This document shows positions 54,101 to 64,000 of a DNA stretch of 64,000 nt, piece by piece. Position numbers and translations under genes: made by a program. The notes under the pieces were generated by a model, which searched no databases, was not told where the DNA came from, and saw only the letters and a list, made by a program, of their open reading frames with translations. The DNA lies in contig GG745329.1 in the NCBI GenBank assembly GCA_000151295.1, forward strand, positions 1,162,427-1,226,426, given 5' to 3'. This DNA is from Allomyces macrogynus ATCC 38327 (Eukaryota; Blastocladiomycota; Blastocladiomycetes; Blastocladiales; Blastocladiaceae). Position 1 is the stretch's first letter, and the number at the start of each line of letters is the position of its first letter.

Positions 54101-57100
54101 GTGACGCTTGCCAAGCCTCACGGACCCACGAAATCGGCCTACGTGACACACCTCGTCGAGCACCTGCTACCCTGGCCGGGGGTCTACACGTCCAAGGCCA
54201 TGCCCGACTCGGTGCGCAAGCGGCTGTTCGAGTCGCAGTGCGCGTCGACGGTCCTGAGCGGCCTCTGCGTGAACCCAGACGTGGACGCGACCGAAAAGGA
54301 CCCGGCCAACCCGATTCATACCGTGCGCCGCATTGTGATCGACGCGCTGCTCAAAGCACTGACAGCCCCGGACCCGACCTCGATCGAGGCGCGGTACGGC
54401 AAGTACATGGCGCTCTCCGACGCCGTCTACCGGATCCTGTCGGTCCCGAGTCGCCGCCGGCAGTCGGCGCCGTCGCTCTTGGCCAACCCCGCCGGGACCG
54501 AGGTCGTGCCCGTGCCGCTCGTCAAGATCTTGCTCGACCGCCAGTTTGTCTCGCTGCTCACCGGCTTGCTCGCCAAGGTCGACACGCACCACCCGCACGC
54601 CAAGATCATCGTCTCGTCGATTCTCAAGCCGATCGAGCTGCTCACGAAGCTCTCCGTCAAGCTGTCGCAACTCAAGACCGCGTCGGGCGTCACGTCCGTG
54701 ACCACGCTCGCGACCGAAACTCCCGCGCGCCCACGCGGCGGTGCGGCCAACGGCGCCGCTGGCGCCGCCGGTGGTGCCGGGCACGACGGCCAAGGCGCAA
54801 CCGCGGCTGAGGACGCATTGCGGCACTCGTCGCTCGGGCTCATGGAGGGCCAGGACGATGTGTCGATGCACGACGAGACCGACGACGACGCATCCGATAT
54901 GGATGAGGACGAAGAGGCCGGGTACGACGACTTGTCGAGCGAGGAACTGTCCGAAGTGTCGGACGAGGACGAACTTGACGAGACCATGGACAACATGGAG
55001 ATTGTCATTCAGCCGAACCACCCGCACCAGCTGATTGCCGAGCACGCCGAGGAGGAGGCAGCCGCCGCGCACCGGCACCATCATCACCACCATCACCATG
55101 ACTCGGATTCCGACGACGTGATTGATGAAATGGAGGTGGACGACGAAGAAATGGCGCGCGCTCTCGATGCCGAGTTCCACAGCGAAGCGAGTGGCGACGA
55201 GGACGACGATTTAGATGCCGACGACGAGAACGAATCGGACGACGACTTGCCGCCTGCAGGCGACAATGCGAATATCGTCAACGACGACAACAATGAGGAT
55301 TACGAGGATGTCGACTCAGACGAGGACGATGGCGATAGCGACGGGAGCGGCGACGAGGGCGACATTCTGGACCAGTTTGGTGGGCACGCGGAGGTCGAGC
55401 TCGAAGTGGAGCCTCTCAACGAGGGTAACGGCGCGGGCAACGCGTTCCACAACCTGTTCCAGCGGTTCATGGACGGCGCCGGCGGCAACGATCTCCAAGT
55501 CGACGAGGAAGAGTTTGTCGACGAAGAGGATATGGACGAGGACGACGACGACGACGAGGACGGGCCCGATGAAATGCTCGAGGAGGAACTCGAGCTGCTC
55601 AACCAGCAGGGCCAGCGGCTCATGGGCGGGATCCCGTCGCCGCGCGACTGGATCTCGCGCGACCGACACGGCGCCGGCGGTGGTAGCGGCGGGTCTGGCA
55701 ACATGGTGCACCCGCTTCTGGCCACGACGGCCAATGCGCCCGTCGTTATCCCGCTCGCCTCGGGAACGCTCGGCGGCGGTGGTCGCCAGCGCGGTGGGGC
55801 GCCGCTCATGGACTTGGGGTTCCCGCCGCTCGGGCTCGACTCCACTTTTGTTCAGCAGGTGCTCGCGCGCAGCTTGCAGCAGCATCACCCGGAACTCTTG
55901 GCGCAGTTTGGCGGTGCGCTCTCTGGCGTGTCGAACATGCCGGCCGGCACGCGCATTGTCGTGCAGAGTGGCGAGACGTCCATGACAGAGTTCAAGCCCA
56001 TGGCCACGCACGAGCGGTGGGCCGCCGAGGCACGGTTGTTGTTTGGGTCGACGGGCACCGAGAAGAGCCAGCGCGTCATGGCGCACGTCACGCTCGCGCT
56101 GTTGCCAGAGGCGCTCGAGCTCAAGCGGAAAAAGGAGGAGGAGGACCGCAAGAAGCGCGAGGAGCAGGCCAAGGCCGCCGAGGCCGAGCGGAAGCGCAAG
56201 GAAGAGGAGGCCGCCAGGAAGGCCGCCGAGGAAGCGGCCAAGAAGGCCGAGGCCGCGGCCGCAGCTGGTGGGGACGCCGAGGCCACGGCAGCGTCGTCTT
56301 CGGTTGCCCCTGGTGGTGACGCTGCGCCCGCGGCACCCGCCGGTGATCGGTACATTGTCGAGATTGCCGGGATGGAAATGGACCTGACGGGCACCGGTAT
56401 CGACCCGACGTTCCTCGAAGCGCTGCCCGAGGACCTGCGCATGGAAGTCATCCAGCAGCACATGGCCGAGATGCGCGCCATGGAGGCCGCGTCGGAGCCC
56501 GTCGACAATTTGCCCGACGAGTTTTTGCAGGCGCTGCAGCCCGAACTGCGCGTTGGGCTCGAGGAGCAAATGGAGACGAACGCGCCCGCGACGGGCGCGG
56601 CCAGTGCCGCAGCGCCAGCCGAGGGGCCCGAGTCAGCTACAGGTGCCGCTCCACAAGCCGGGTCCTCTGCGGCTGCCGGCGGTGCTGCCGCTGGTGTACC
56701 AGCTGATGGAGCTGCGGGTCCCGCGGCCGCCGCTGGATCCGCGTCCGGCTCTGCCGCTGATCTTGCGCAGCCGCCCACGAAAAAGGACGCGATGAATCTG
56801 CTCGACCTGAGCCACGTCTCGACGTTGGTCGGCCTGCTCTTTGTCGAGAATCCGATCGCCAAGGGCAACCTGATGAAGCTACTCAGCACGCTGTGCGAAA
56901 ACAGCCAGAGTCGCACTGACGTGCTGACGCTGCTCATGCGCGTCCTGATCGAGGGACTCGCCCAAGTCCAGCTCAACCTCGCGTCGCGCGACTCGTTGCC
57001 GCTGACCGTCGTCGAGGTCCGGTGCCTCGAGATTCTGCTGAACCTGGCCAAGACGGGCGGCACCACCGTCGCCCAGTTTTTCACGACGGCACCATCCAAG

Positions 57101-58990
57101 GAGACTGCGCCGCCGATGCTGCAGCTGATCGAGTTGCTGAACCGCACGCAGTACATGGAGACGGCCATTGAGCTGCTCTCGGTCGTGTCGCAGGGCGCAG
57201 CTGGGAGTTCGTCCAAGGCGGCGACCGTGGACAGTGCCACTACTATGATCCAGCTGACGCCAACGGCAGTGCAGGGCCTGCTGCACGTCTTGGCCGGCGA
57301 GTGCCCGATCAAGACGTTCCAGTTCCTCCTGGTCGCGATCCAGAACCTGGCCACGTCCAACGCGAGCAATTTCGACCTGATTGCACAAGAGGTGGTCGTC
57401 TACACGCAGCGCACGGCCGTGGCACTCGAAGAGGAACTGGCCAAGCTGCACGCGACCCTGACGTCGGCCGAGCCTGACGACTCGGTGCTCAAGGCGTTTT
57501 CGCACCCGGCGAGCCAGCAGGCGCTGCTGCTGCGACTGCTCAAGACACTCGACTATTTGGCCTCCAAACTCAAGCGCGACGTGCCGGCACTGTCGCTCGG
57601 GTCCGTGTGGGCGGCTGTGTCCAAGTGCCTCGTGGCGATTGGCGACCGTGACGAGCTCGTGTCGGTGGTCTTGCCGCTCATTGAGTCGTTCATGGTCGTC
57701 GAGGCGCGCGTGCCGGACCCGCAGTTTGCCGAGTTCATTGAGACGCACCGCAAGCTGCTCAACGTGCTTGTGCGCAACAACCCGAGTCTGCTGGCCGGCT
57801 CGTTTTCGATCTTGGTGCACAACCCCAAAGTGCTCGAGTTTGACAACAAGCGCTCCTACTTTTACCAGCAGCTGCACGCGCAAAAGTCGGCGCGGCGCGC
57901 GTTTGGCAATGTCATCAACCTCAACCTGCGACGGCAAAACGTGTTTGAGCAGTCGTACCAGCAGATGCAGCACCTGTCGGGTGAGGAGCTCAAGAACGGC
58001 AAGCTCAATGTGCGCTTCTACGGCGAGGAGGGCGTGGATGCCGGTGGTCTCACGCGCGAGTGGTTCTCGGTCCTGGCGCGGCAAATCTTCAACCCAGACT
58101 ATGCGCTCTTCAAGACGTCGGCGGTCGACAAGGCAACCTACCAGCCGAACCGCGCGTCGTGGGTCAACCCGGAGCACCTGCACTATTTCAAGTTTGTGGG
58201 CCGTTTCATTGGCAAGGCCATCTACGACCAGCGACTGCTCGACTGCTACTTCACGAGGTCTTTCTACAAGCACCTGCTCGGCAAGGCCGTCGACATTCGC
58301 GACATGGAGGCCGTCGACCCGTCCTACTACAAGTCGCTCGAGTGGATACTCGAGAATGAGATCAACGACATCATGGACCTGACGTTCTCGGTGGAGACGG
58401 ACGATTTCGGCAAGACCAAGGTGATTGACCTGACGCCAGACGGGCGCAACATTGCTGTGACCGACGAGAACAAGCACGACTATGTGCGACTCATTGTCGA
58501 ACAGCGGTTGACGCTCGCGATACGCGACCAGATTGCCGCATTCACTGAAGGGTTCTTTGACATGGTGCCGCGCGACCTCGTCTCGATCTTCAACGAGCAG
58601 GAGCTCGAGCTCTTGATTTCGGGCATGCCCGAGATTGACGTTGATGACTGGCGCAACAACACCGAGTACCACCACTACACGGCAAGCGCGCCCGTGATCC
58701 AGTGGTTCTGGCGCGCCGTGCGGTCGTTTGACCAGGAGCACCGCGCCAAGTTGGTGCAGTACGTGACGGGCACGTCGAAGGTGCCAATGGAAGGGTTCCG
58801 CGCCCTGCAAGGGTCGACGGGCGTGCAAAAGTTCCAGATTGTTCGTGACCCGGGAGGTACTCACCGGCTGCCGTCGGCGCACACTTGCTTCAACCAGCTC
58901 GACCTGCCTGAGTACGAGAGCTATGAGAAGCTGCGGGCGATGCTGCTCAAGGCCGTCGACGAGGCGAGCGAAGGGTTTGGGTTCGCGTAA
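48137..58990 (+). CDS. TOM1: TOM1/HUWE1-type giant HECT E3 ubiquitin ligase (interrupted by a gap)
   Basis: Exons 48137-48178, 48254-48550, 48613 to about 52050, then a disrupted segment with a 100-N gap, and coding again from about 52490 to 58990. The total visible is roughly 3400 residues. Introns 48179-48253 and 48551-48612 are GT-AG. N-terminal armadillo-type DUF908/DUF913 region: ALKALIDQLLSCPDDAV, DWSFPRGDLYQW, ILEHVLWLLLRPAQR, and many helical repeats. The start of a UBA (RITMLTEMGFS, 52020-52050) is cut off. Later come an Asp/Glu-rich tract (about 54870-55570) with a poly-His run, a charged KKxEEE helix, and ubiquitin-binding motifs (DPTFLEALPEDLRMEVIQ; DEFLQALQPELR). The C-terminal HECT domain has VRFYGEEGVDAGGLTREWF, FVGRFIGKAIYD and THRLPSAHTCFNQLDLPEYE, with the catalytic Cys codon at 58886-58888. 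Known TOM1 substrates include histones and unassembled ribosomal proteins. Identification is very secure; whether the genomic copy is intact depends on the gap region. Confidence 0.93.
52164..52263. other. scaffold gap, exactly 100 N, inside TOM1
   Basis: Exactly 100 N. The left flank (52085-52163) is a T/C-rich tract and the right flank (52264-52440) is A/T-rich and unlike the surrounding coding DNA. Together they interrupt the UBA domain of TOM1. Confidence 0.95.
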
Positions 58991-60347
58991 GCGTTTGTGC
59001 CGTTCACGTTCGTTGGTTGATTTAGTTCGGTTGTGTCCCTTCATTTTTTGTCGGTTTTCCGAGATGCGCGGCGGCGGTCGGGCGTGCGGCCAGCGGCCCG
59101 CCGGTCGCGTTTTGTACAGCGGCTCGCGTCGCCTCGCCCTCGAGCGAGAGTTTCGTTTTTGTTTTGGGGCAGTGGCAACTTCTGTTTTTTGTCATCAAGT
59201 CAATGGTCCTTCATTTGGCCTGAAGCTGTTGCGTCTGCGGAGGAGATCACCTGCAAGAAATGCGGTTCGGCGGGATCGAAGCGCCTGTGAAAAAGGCGAG
59301 CTGGCCGCTGCTGCTCATGCCCCCAAACTTCAAGCAGGTGCGGAGTGGACAAACATCCAATCTTGTCCAGTCTTGCTCGGCCTTGCCCAGCCTTGCCATG
59401 TTCATAACTGGTTACAGCTGCGATAAAGAATCGCGTTTGGTTTCCATCGTCGATGACGATTTTGAGGGCTGCCGCGCATCTTCAGGGCTGCTTCGTGGCC
59501 GCCCAGGCAAAAAGTGGAAGAAGAGCACGAATCCTGCTCATATTCTTTTCGTCCTCTGCGACTGGCGGCGGGCGGCGACGGGCTGATAATTTGATAGCGA
59601 AGAGTCGAAGGCCGTTGATGGCTGTTGTACTTCGCCATGGCTTCGTCCAGAGCAGGAGAGCTCTTGACTTGGGGTATTGTTCATGCGTTGTTGGTCGTTG
59701 ATGGCCCTCCGCCACAAATGGAACACAGAGATGTGCGCTCTCCGCCTTGCCATCGTCCTGCACAGCAAACGCTTGCGAAGCAGTGAACCCCCACCTGATC
59801 GACATTCTGGTCGCAATTCGGTGGAGACTAGTTGGACAGCATCCCAAGTATCGGCCGCATCTCTCCATCACCTTGCTCACAACGACCAGGCCAATCCATT
59901 CGACAATTTTCTGCACCAGTTCTGCACCTCCCGACCAACTTGCGACGCGACGCGACGCGGCGACATATATCTCAATTGATTGTTGCCGCGAGAGTGGCCC
60001 TCGATATTCTCATTGGACCCCTCGAGTTGACCATTTGGTAAATTACGCACTTTGGCATCGTTGCCCTCTTCATGCACCTGATCTACATTGCCGTCTTTGC
60101 ACGCCGCCCCAAATTCCTCGTTGCAGCAACACTCGACCCAGTTGCCGCCGTCGTGTCGTTTCTGCGCTTTGCAACAGCGCCATCATGGGCTCGCACCATT
60201 CTTGGCGGCCGGGCTCCTTGCCATGTCCCTGGTGGCGTGATCGTTTATATGGGCATATCGGCCGCGCTTTACGCCTACCAGCAGAGCTGTCAAGTCACCG
60301 TAGTTTGGGTGCGGCCGACAAATGCAACCGCGCGTTCCGCGGTCCCC
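58991..60347. other. intergenic region downstream of TOM1
   Basis: About 1.35 kb with lower GC content than the genes. Contains short imperfect repeats of CTTGCCCAGCCTTGCC type at about 59370-59398. The frame upstream of 60348 is open to 60072 and could belong to the next gene. No other gene seen. Confidence 0.35.
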
Positions 60348-62332
60348 ATGTCGCAGTTTGGCCAGCCTGTGTCGCGGAAGGCTGCCAATGCAATTCTACA
60401 CGCTATAATCAAGAATAAGCTGCTTGACGAGACGGCGGGGGTCCGAGTTGTTGGCGCGCTCACCGAGGCCGAGGTCATGGCCATGCGATTTGACGATCAG
60501 TGTCTTGGTGGTGCTGGTGAAAAAGCATCAGCGCGTGCCGCTGGATTCGAGCAGGCCGTGATCCGCGGGACCAGACTGGTTTCTGTGCGAATGAGCTCTA
60601 AAACTACGCAGCGTGGGGCCAGCGTGCTTGGTTATGTACGTATCGATTTTCGAGTCTTCTGCATGCACCGTTGTCGCCAGAAGATTGTGATGTCCTGACT
60701 CTTTTGGGTGATACATGTGTTAGGAGCACCGATTGCATGGGGTCGACTGGAGCGATGGCAAAGGCTGGTCGAGCATGGTCTTACCGATTGCCGTCACCCG
60801 ATTTCGTGAAAGTGCTGACCGTATCGACGCAGCAGCTCCACCAATCAACAGCTTGCCGATGAGCTAACCGTCACTGAGCCGGACCAGTACGCTGCAGTAC
60901 CTGATTTCATGCAATCCAGCACGATCAGTCGACCGGGGCATGAAAACAAGGCGGGTGCTGTGGTCGCCATTCTCGCGTCGATCGATTTAAATTTGACCGC
61001 CAAGGGCGAATTCGAGTACTTGACGTTTGGCGCGCTCACGTCCACCACCAAGATGGGGCTCACGATGACGTCACTCGTGGCTGTCTCTGATGCGCTGGTC
61101 ACTTCTGGCAGCAAGATTCCCATTGACCGATTGACGACGCACATGACGCTCACGTCCATTGAGCAGACATGCACGCTGTCGCATGTTCCCGTTGGCACGT
61201 TTGATCTCAACAAGATGATTGACGTGACGCGGCAGGCGAGCGTGTCAGGCTACATGGTCGCGTCGTCGAGTCGCCCGTTTGCATGGGCGGCGCGTCGCGC
61301 TGGCGCGGTATTGTCGCATTGCCGCATCAACATGATGGACCTCGGTTCGACCCGGCGAGGAATGACGGCACGGACCTGACGCAAACGGCGGCAGAGGAGA
61401 TGCACTAGAGTCTACAATACTTGAACAGTGCCCAAGTTTCCCGGATCGTGGTACGCAACTTCAAGCGCCGGACCGACCTTGCGTCTTTGGGCTCTGCAAT
61501 GCCGCAAAGGCTCGACTTTGTTGCGGCTGCCCAGGTCGTACACCATAGCGGGCAGACGTACCGCGTGCGCTGTCTTGACCCATCCGTCATGGTCGACGCC
61601 GCTGAGCAAATCAAGCTGGATCCGTCAAGTCGGACGGAGCCGCGTCCACTTCTTTCCATGGGTCTGCTGTCGCGGTGGTGGGGCGGCGAAATGGCCACTG
61701 ATGGCCCGAGCACCGGCTGGACCCAAAATCGGCTGGGCGTGACCAATTCTGGCGGTTTGTTCGCTCATGGCTCCGCATCGTACCCGTCGTGGACGGACCC
61801 GAACGGTCCTCAGCAATGCTCGATGTACGCTGTTCGCGTCGAAGTGTGGGAACTGGTCGTCGGGATCATGACGGCTGCTCTTGATTTTCCGCTGCCACAG
61901 CTCTACGACACGATCATCATGCAGTTGTTTCTTTACCCGCATTTTCGGCGTGCGCAGGAGCGGACCAATGCTTAGCGTGCGCCGTTCACTGAAGCGGCCA
62001 ATGACAACGACAAGGATGGCGCCCGCGTCGTGCATCGAGATGGCAAAAATGGACGTCGATTGCACGTCGGTGGGAAGCATCTCTGCGCTGGGAGCCTTGG
62101 CCTTGGTCGCGCCTACTTCACCTGCGTCGAGTCGAAGTGCAATGCGCGGCACCAGCGCGATTGCTCAGCTGGCAAGAAAAGAGTGGTTTCGATCTTGCAA
62201 TTCACGCTGCGCCATGGCACGCTGATGAGCGCGATACTGTCGCATGAGGAAGAAGGATTGAAACGCTCGTTGCCGCATCAAGGCCGACCGCCATGGTTTC
62301 TACCGTTGATGTGTTGTCAGTCATGCCCATAG
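60348..62332 (+). CDS. unknown multi-exon gene with FLYWCH-like C-terminal finger
   Basis: Tentative model: exon 60348-60635 (MSQFGQPVSRKAANAILHAI...), intron 60636-60723 (GTACGT...GTTAG), then exons over 60724-60780, 60846-61301, 61404-61855 or so, and 61976-62332. Candidate donors GTCGAG, GTATTG and GTCGTC are weaker. A TAG at 61973-61975 must be removed, either as a splice acceptor or as a nonsense change. Visible parts: a helical N-terminus; a beta-rich segment (GEFEYLTFGALTSTTKMGLT, LTSIEQTCTLSHVPVGTFDL); a segment with SRIVVRNFKRRTDLASLG; and a C-terminal finger RDGKNGRRLHVGGKHLCAGS, LGRAYFTCVESKCNARHQRD. This has the spacing of FLYWCH or MULE-associated zinc fingers. GC content is lower than in neighbouring genes. 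An origin from a transposable element is possible. Family unknown, exon borders low confidence. Confidence 0.42.
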
Positions 62333-63162
62333 TGCTCCTCGTGTCGACCAATTATTGCACTATTAAGAAGAAAATGGAGCAGGGTCTCCGCGAGATTGAA
62401 AGTATGCCACAGCGCGCGCTTGATCTGTCATGAGTTCGGCGTTTGGCTCTTCGGTTGTCGTTTGTTGTTTGCCTTACATTTCGATGACACTCCAAAGTCA
62501 TGCCTGGCCATGAGCTCGATCATACCAAGCGGCCTCATAAAACTCAGAATGAAAAAAGATGGAGAGCACCCTACGAAAACCGGGCAATCATTCTCAGGAC
62601 AGTGTGATGGTTGTGTCTCATCAATGAGAGTACATGCCCTGCCGCTGTTTGATTCGTTTTGGTTTGGTCTTGCTCCCATCCTTGACTTCCGCGCCGCGCG
62701 TGAGCTATCGTTTATTTTTTTACGTGGGCAATCGTCTCCGCAGTGGCCGCCATCCTCGTCGGACCAGCTTGCTAAACTGTGTATTTTTAATTTTTTGGGC
62801 TTGGTCGTTCGTGTGGCCTTTTGATTTCTGACGGCTTGCTAACGAAAAGGCCGAACGCGGCCGAGCGGCAACGCCCCACCCCCGCCATCCTTGAGGCTCC
62901 TGGATGAAATGTGTATTCTTCTTCTCTCCGTTGCCGCCTCGAGACCCCTACGCACCCAAGCGACCGCGACCTACACCGGCACTCAACTAGTCGCAAGAGC
63001 GCGCACCAACACGCTGCACCGCATCGCGTCCAGTCCAAGCACCAAGTCGAGCCATCTGCTGCGTTGCAAAGTGCTCGTCAGCAAGCTCGTCGGTCGTGAC
63101 GCGTCGCCTGCCTGTCGCACGCAATCAACCAGCCAGGCCACTGCCCTCTCGCGACGCCGACC
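62333..63162. other. intergenic region upstream of the glycogenin gene
   Basis: About 830 bases, A/T-richer than average (for example 62340-62600 and 62700-62830), becoming C-rich before the glycogenin start. No gene supported. Confidence 0.4.
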
Positions 63163-64000
63163 ATGTCGACGCACATCGACGCGCCGCTGTCGCGGCACCA
63201 TGCGTCCTCGCCCGACCTCGACCAGGACGACGAGGTGGACGTGGACGGCGACTTTGCCGCGACCATGGCAATGTTGACGGTCGATGTCGACCCGGACGAT
63301 GCGGTCATCCCGACGTTGGTCCCGCCGCTGCGGCCCGACGAGCCGCGCAAGGCCTGGGTCACGCTGCTCACTTCTGACGCCTACGCCGACGGCGCGCTCG
63401 TGCTGGCCACGTCGCTGCGTGCAGTCGGTGCGTTGCACTCCTCCCACCCGCCTCTCCTTCTCCGGACGATGCTGATGCGCGCCCTCCACCTCCCTCTCCA
63501 GGCACGCAGTACCCGATCATGTGCCTGCACACCAATCACGTTAGGGCGCACACGCGCTCGCGGCTCGCCGCCGCGTTCGACCGGGTCATTCCCGTTGGCC
63601 CCATCTTTGTGGATGACCCGCGACTCGCGCTGCTGAACGGCCGCCCGGAACTGCGCACGTCGTTTACCAAGCTGCGCGCCTGGACGCTGACGCAGTTTGA
63701 GAAACTCGTGTTTCTCGACGCCGATACACTGGTCGTGCAGAACCTCGACGACCTGATGGACCGGCCGGAACTGTCGGCGGCACCGGATGCCGGGTGGCCC
63801 GATATGGTACGTTATCCGTTGGTTGGTTGGCGGTGCATTCGCGCGACGTGGCCTCATTCCCGCTTGTGTAGTTCAACTCGGGCGTGTTCACGCTCGTCCC
63901 GAGCATCGACACGTACCGCGCGCTGCGCGCACACCTGCGCGAGCACGGGTCGCTCGACGGCGGCGACCAAGGGTTGCTGAACGCGTTTTTCGGTGCGGCC
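63163..64000 (+). CDS. glycogenin-type glucosyltransferase, 5' part (runs off the window)
   Basis: GT8-family enzyme that self-glucosylates to prime glycogen synthesis. Exons so far: 63163-63427, 63502-63806 and 63870 to the window end, with introns of 74 nt (GTGCGT...CCAG) and 63 nt (GTACGT...GTAG). After an acidic N-terminal extension of about 65 residues, the catalytic domain starts at [20 protein letters not shown]. It continues through [68 protein letters not shown] (with the Mn-binding DxD), [27 protein letters not shown] and [15 protein letters not shown], all in family order. The autoglucosylated Tyr and the glycogen-synthase-binding tail lie beyond the window. The start is the first ATG in a good context (GACCATGTC). 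Very secure family assignment. Confidence 0.92.

Noticed and set aside
56879..59044. 721-codon minus-strand ORF opposite the TOM1 HECT domain
   Set aside because: Antisense shadow; the plus strand is unambiguously HECT.
61335..61360. GGTTCGACC, resembling a tRNA T-loop
   Set aside because: No acceptor stem, D-arm or anticodon arm could be fitted around it; no tRNA gene was found anywhere in the window.

Overview
The window looks like one scaffold from a GC-rich fungal nuclear genome, most likely a zoosporic (chytrid- or blastoclad-type) fungus. Evidence: many genes are split by short GT-AG introns (about 60-110 nt, donors GTATGT/GTACGT/GTGCGT/GTTCGT, acceptors CAG/TAG, branch-like CTGAC/CTAAC). 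There is a complete fungal alpha-aminoadipate reductase (LYS2), a Bud6/Aip3-type polarity protein, and a CNG-type channel of the kind expected in swimming spores. Coding regions prefer G/C in third positions and are rich in Ala/Pro. The lineage is an inference; no rRNA, tRNA or mitochondrial marker was seen.

Layout, left to right: 3' end of an unknown gene (1-291); MRD1-like rRNA-processing protein (609-3233); coiled-coil protein with two apparent +1 shifts (3728-6862); unknown Pro-rich gene on the minus strand (7236-about 8981), divergent from VPS29 (9445-10269); LYS2 (11189-15880, one apparent +1 shift); a scaffold gap; a large multi-exon protein of unknown function with PH-like and possible RhoGAP-like parts (16884-21341); a poorly defined stretch (21342-22994); a kinesin motor-only protein (22995-24461); a decayed coiled-coil gene on the minus strand (24876-25819); a very large low-complexity minus-strand protein with a phage/ParB-like DNA-binding segment (26521-31455), divergent from the Bud6/Aip3 homologue (32240-34153); a C2HC zinc-finger protein with a KEN box (34822-36697); a small unknown minus-strand gene (37304-38094); a second gap; a cyclic-nucleotide-gated channel (38518-41930, minus); a protein with an integrase-like HHCC zinc-binding motif (42905-45280, minus); MOB4/phocein (46444-47324, minus); the giant HECT ubiquitin ligase TOM1/HUWE1 (48137-58990, interrupted by a third gap); an unknown, possibly element-derived gene with a FLYWCH-like finger (60348-62332); and the 5' part of a glycogenin-type glucosyltransferase (63163-64000).

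Most genes are unrelated housekeeping functions: ribosome biogenesis (MRD1), retromer (VPS29), lysine synthesis (LYS2), polarity/STRIPAK (Bud6, MOB4), ubiquitination (TOM1) and glycogen priming. There is no operon logic. Exon boundaries below were derived by hand from splice signals, frame continuity and remembered family alignments. Long antisense ORFs are frequent because of the high GC content and were left out. Several apparent single-base insertions and in-frame stops may be assembly errors, and this affects how some genes are read.
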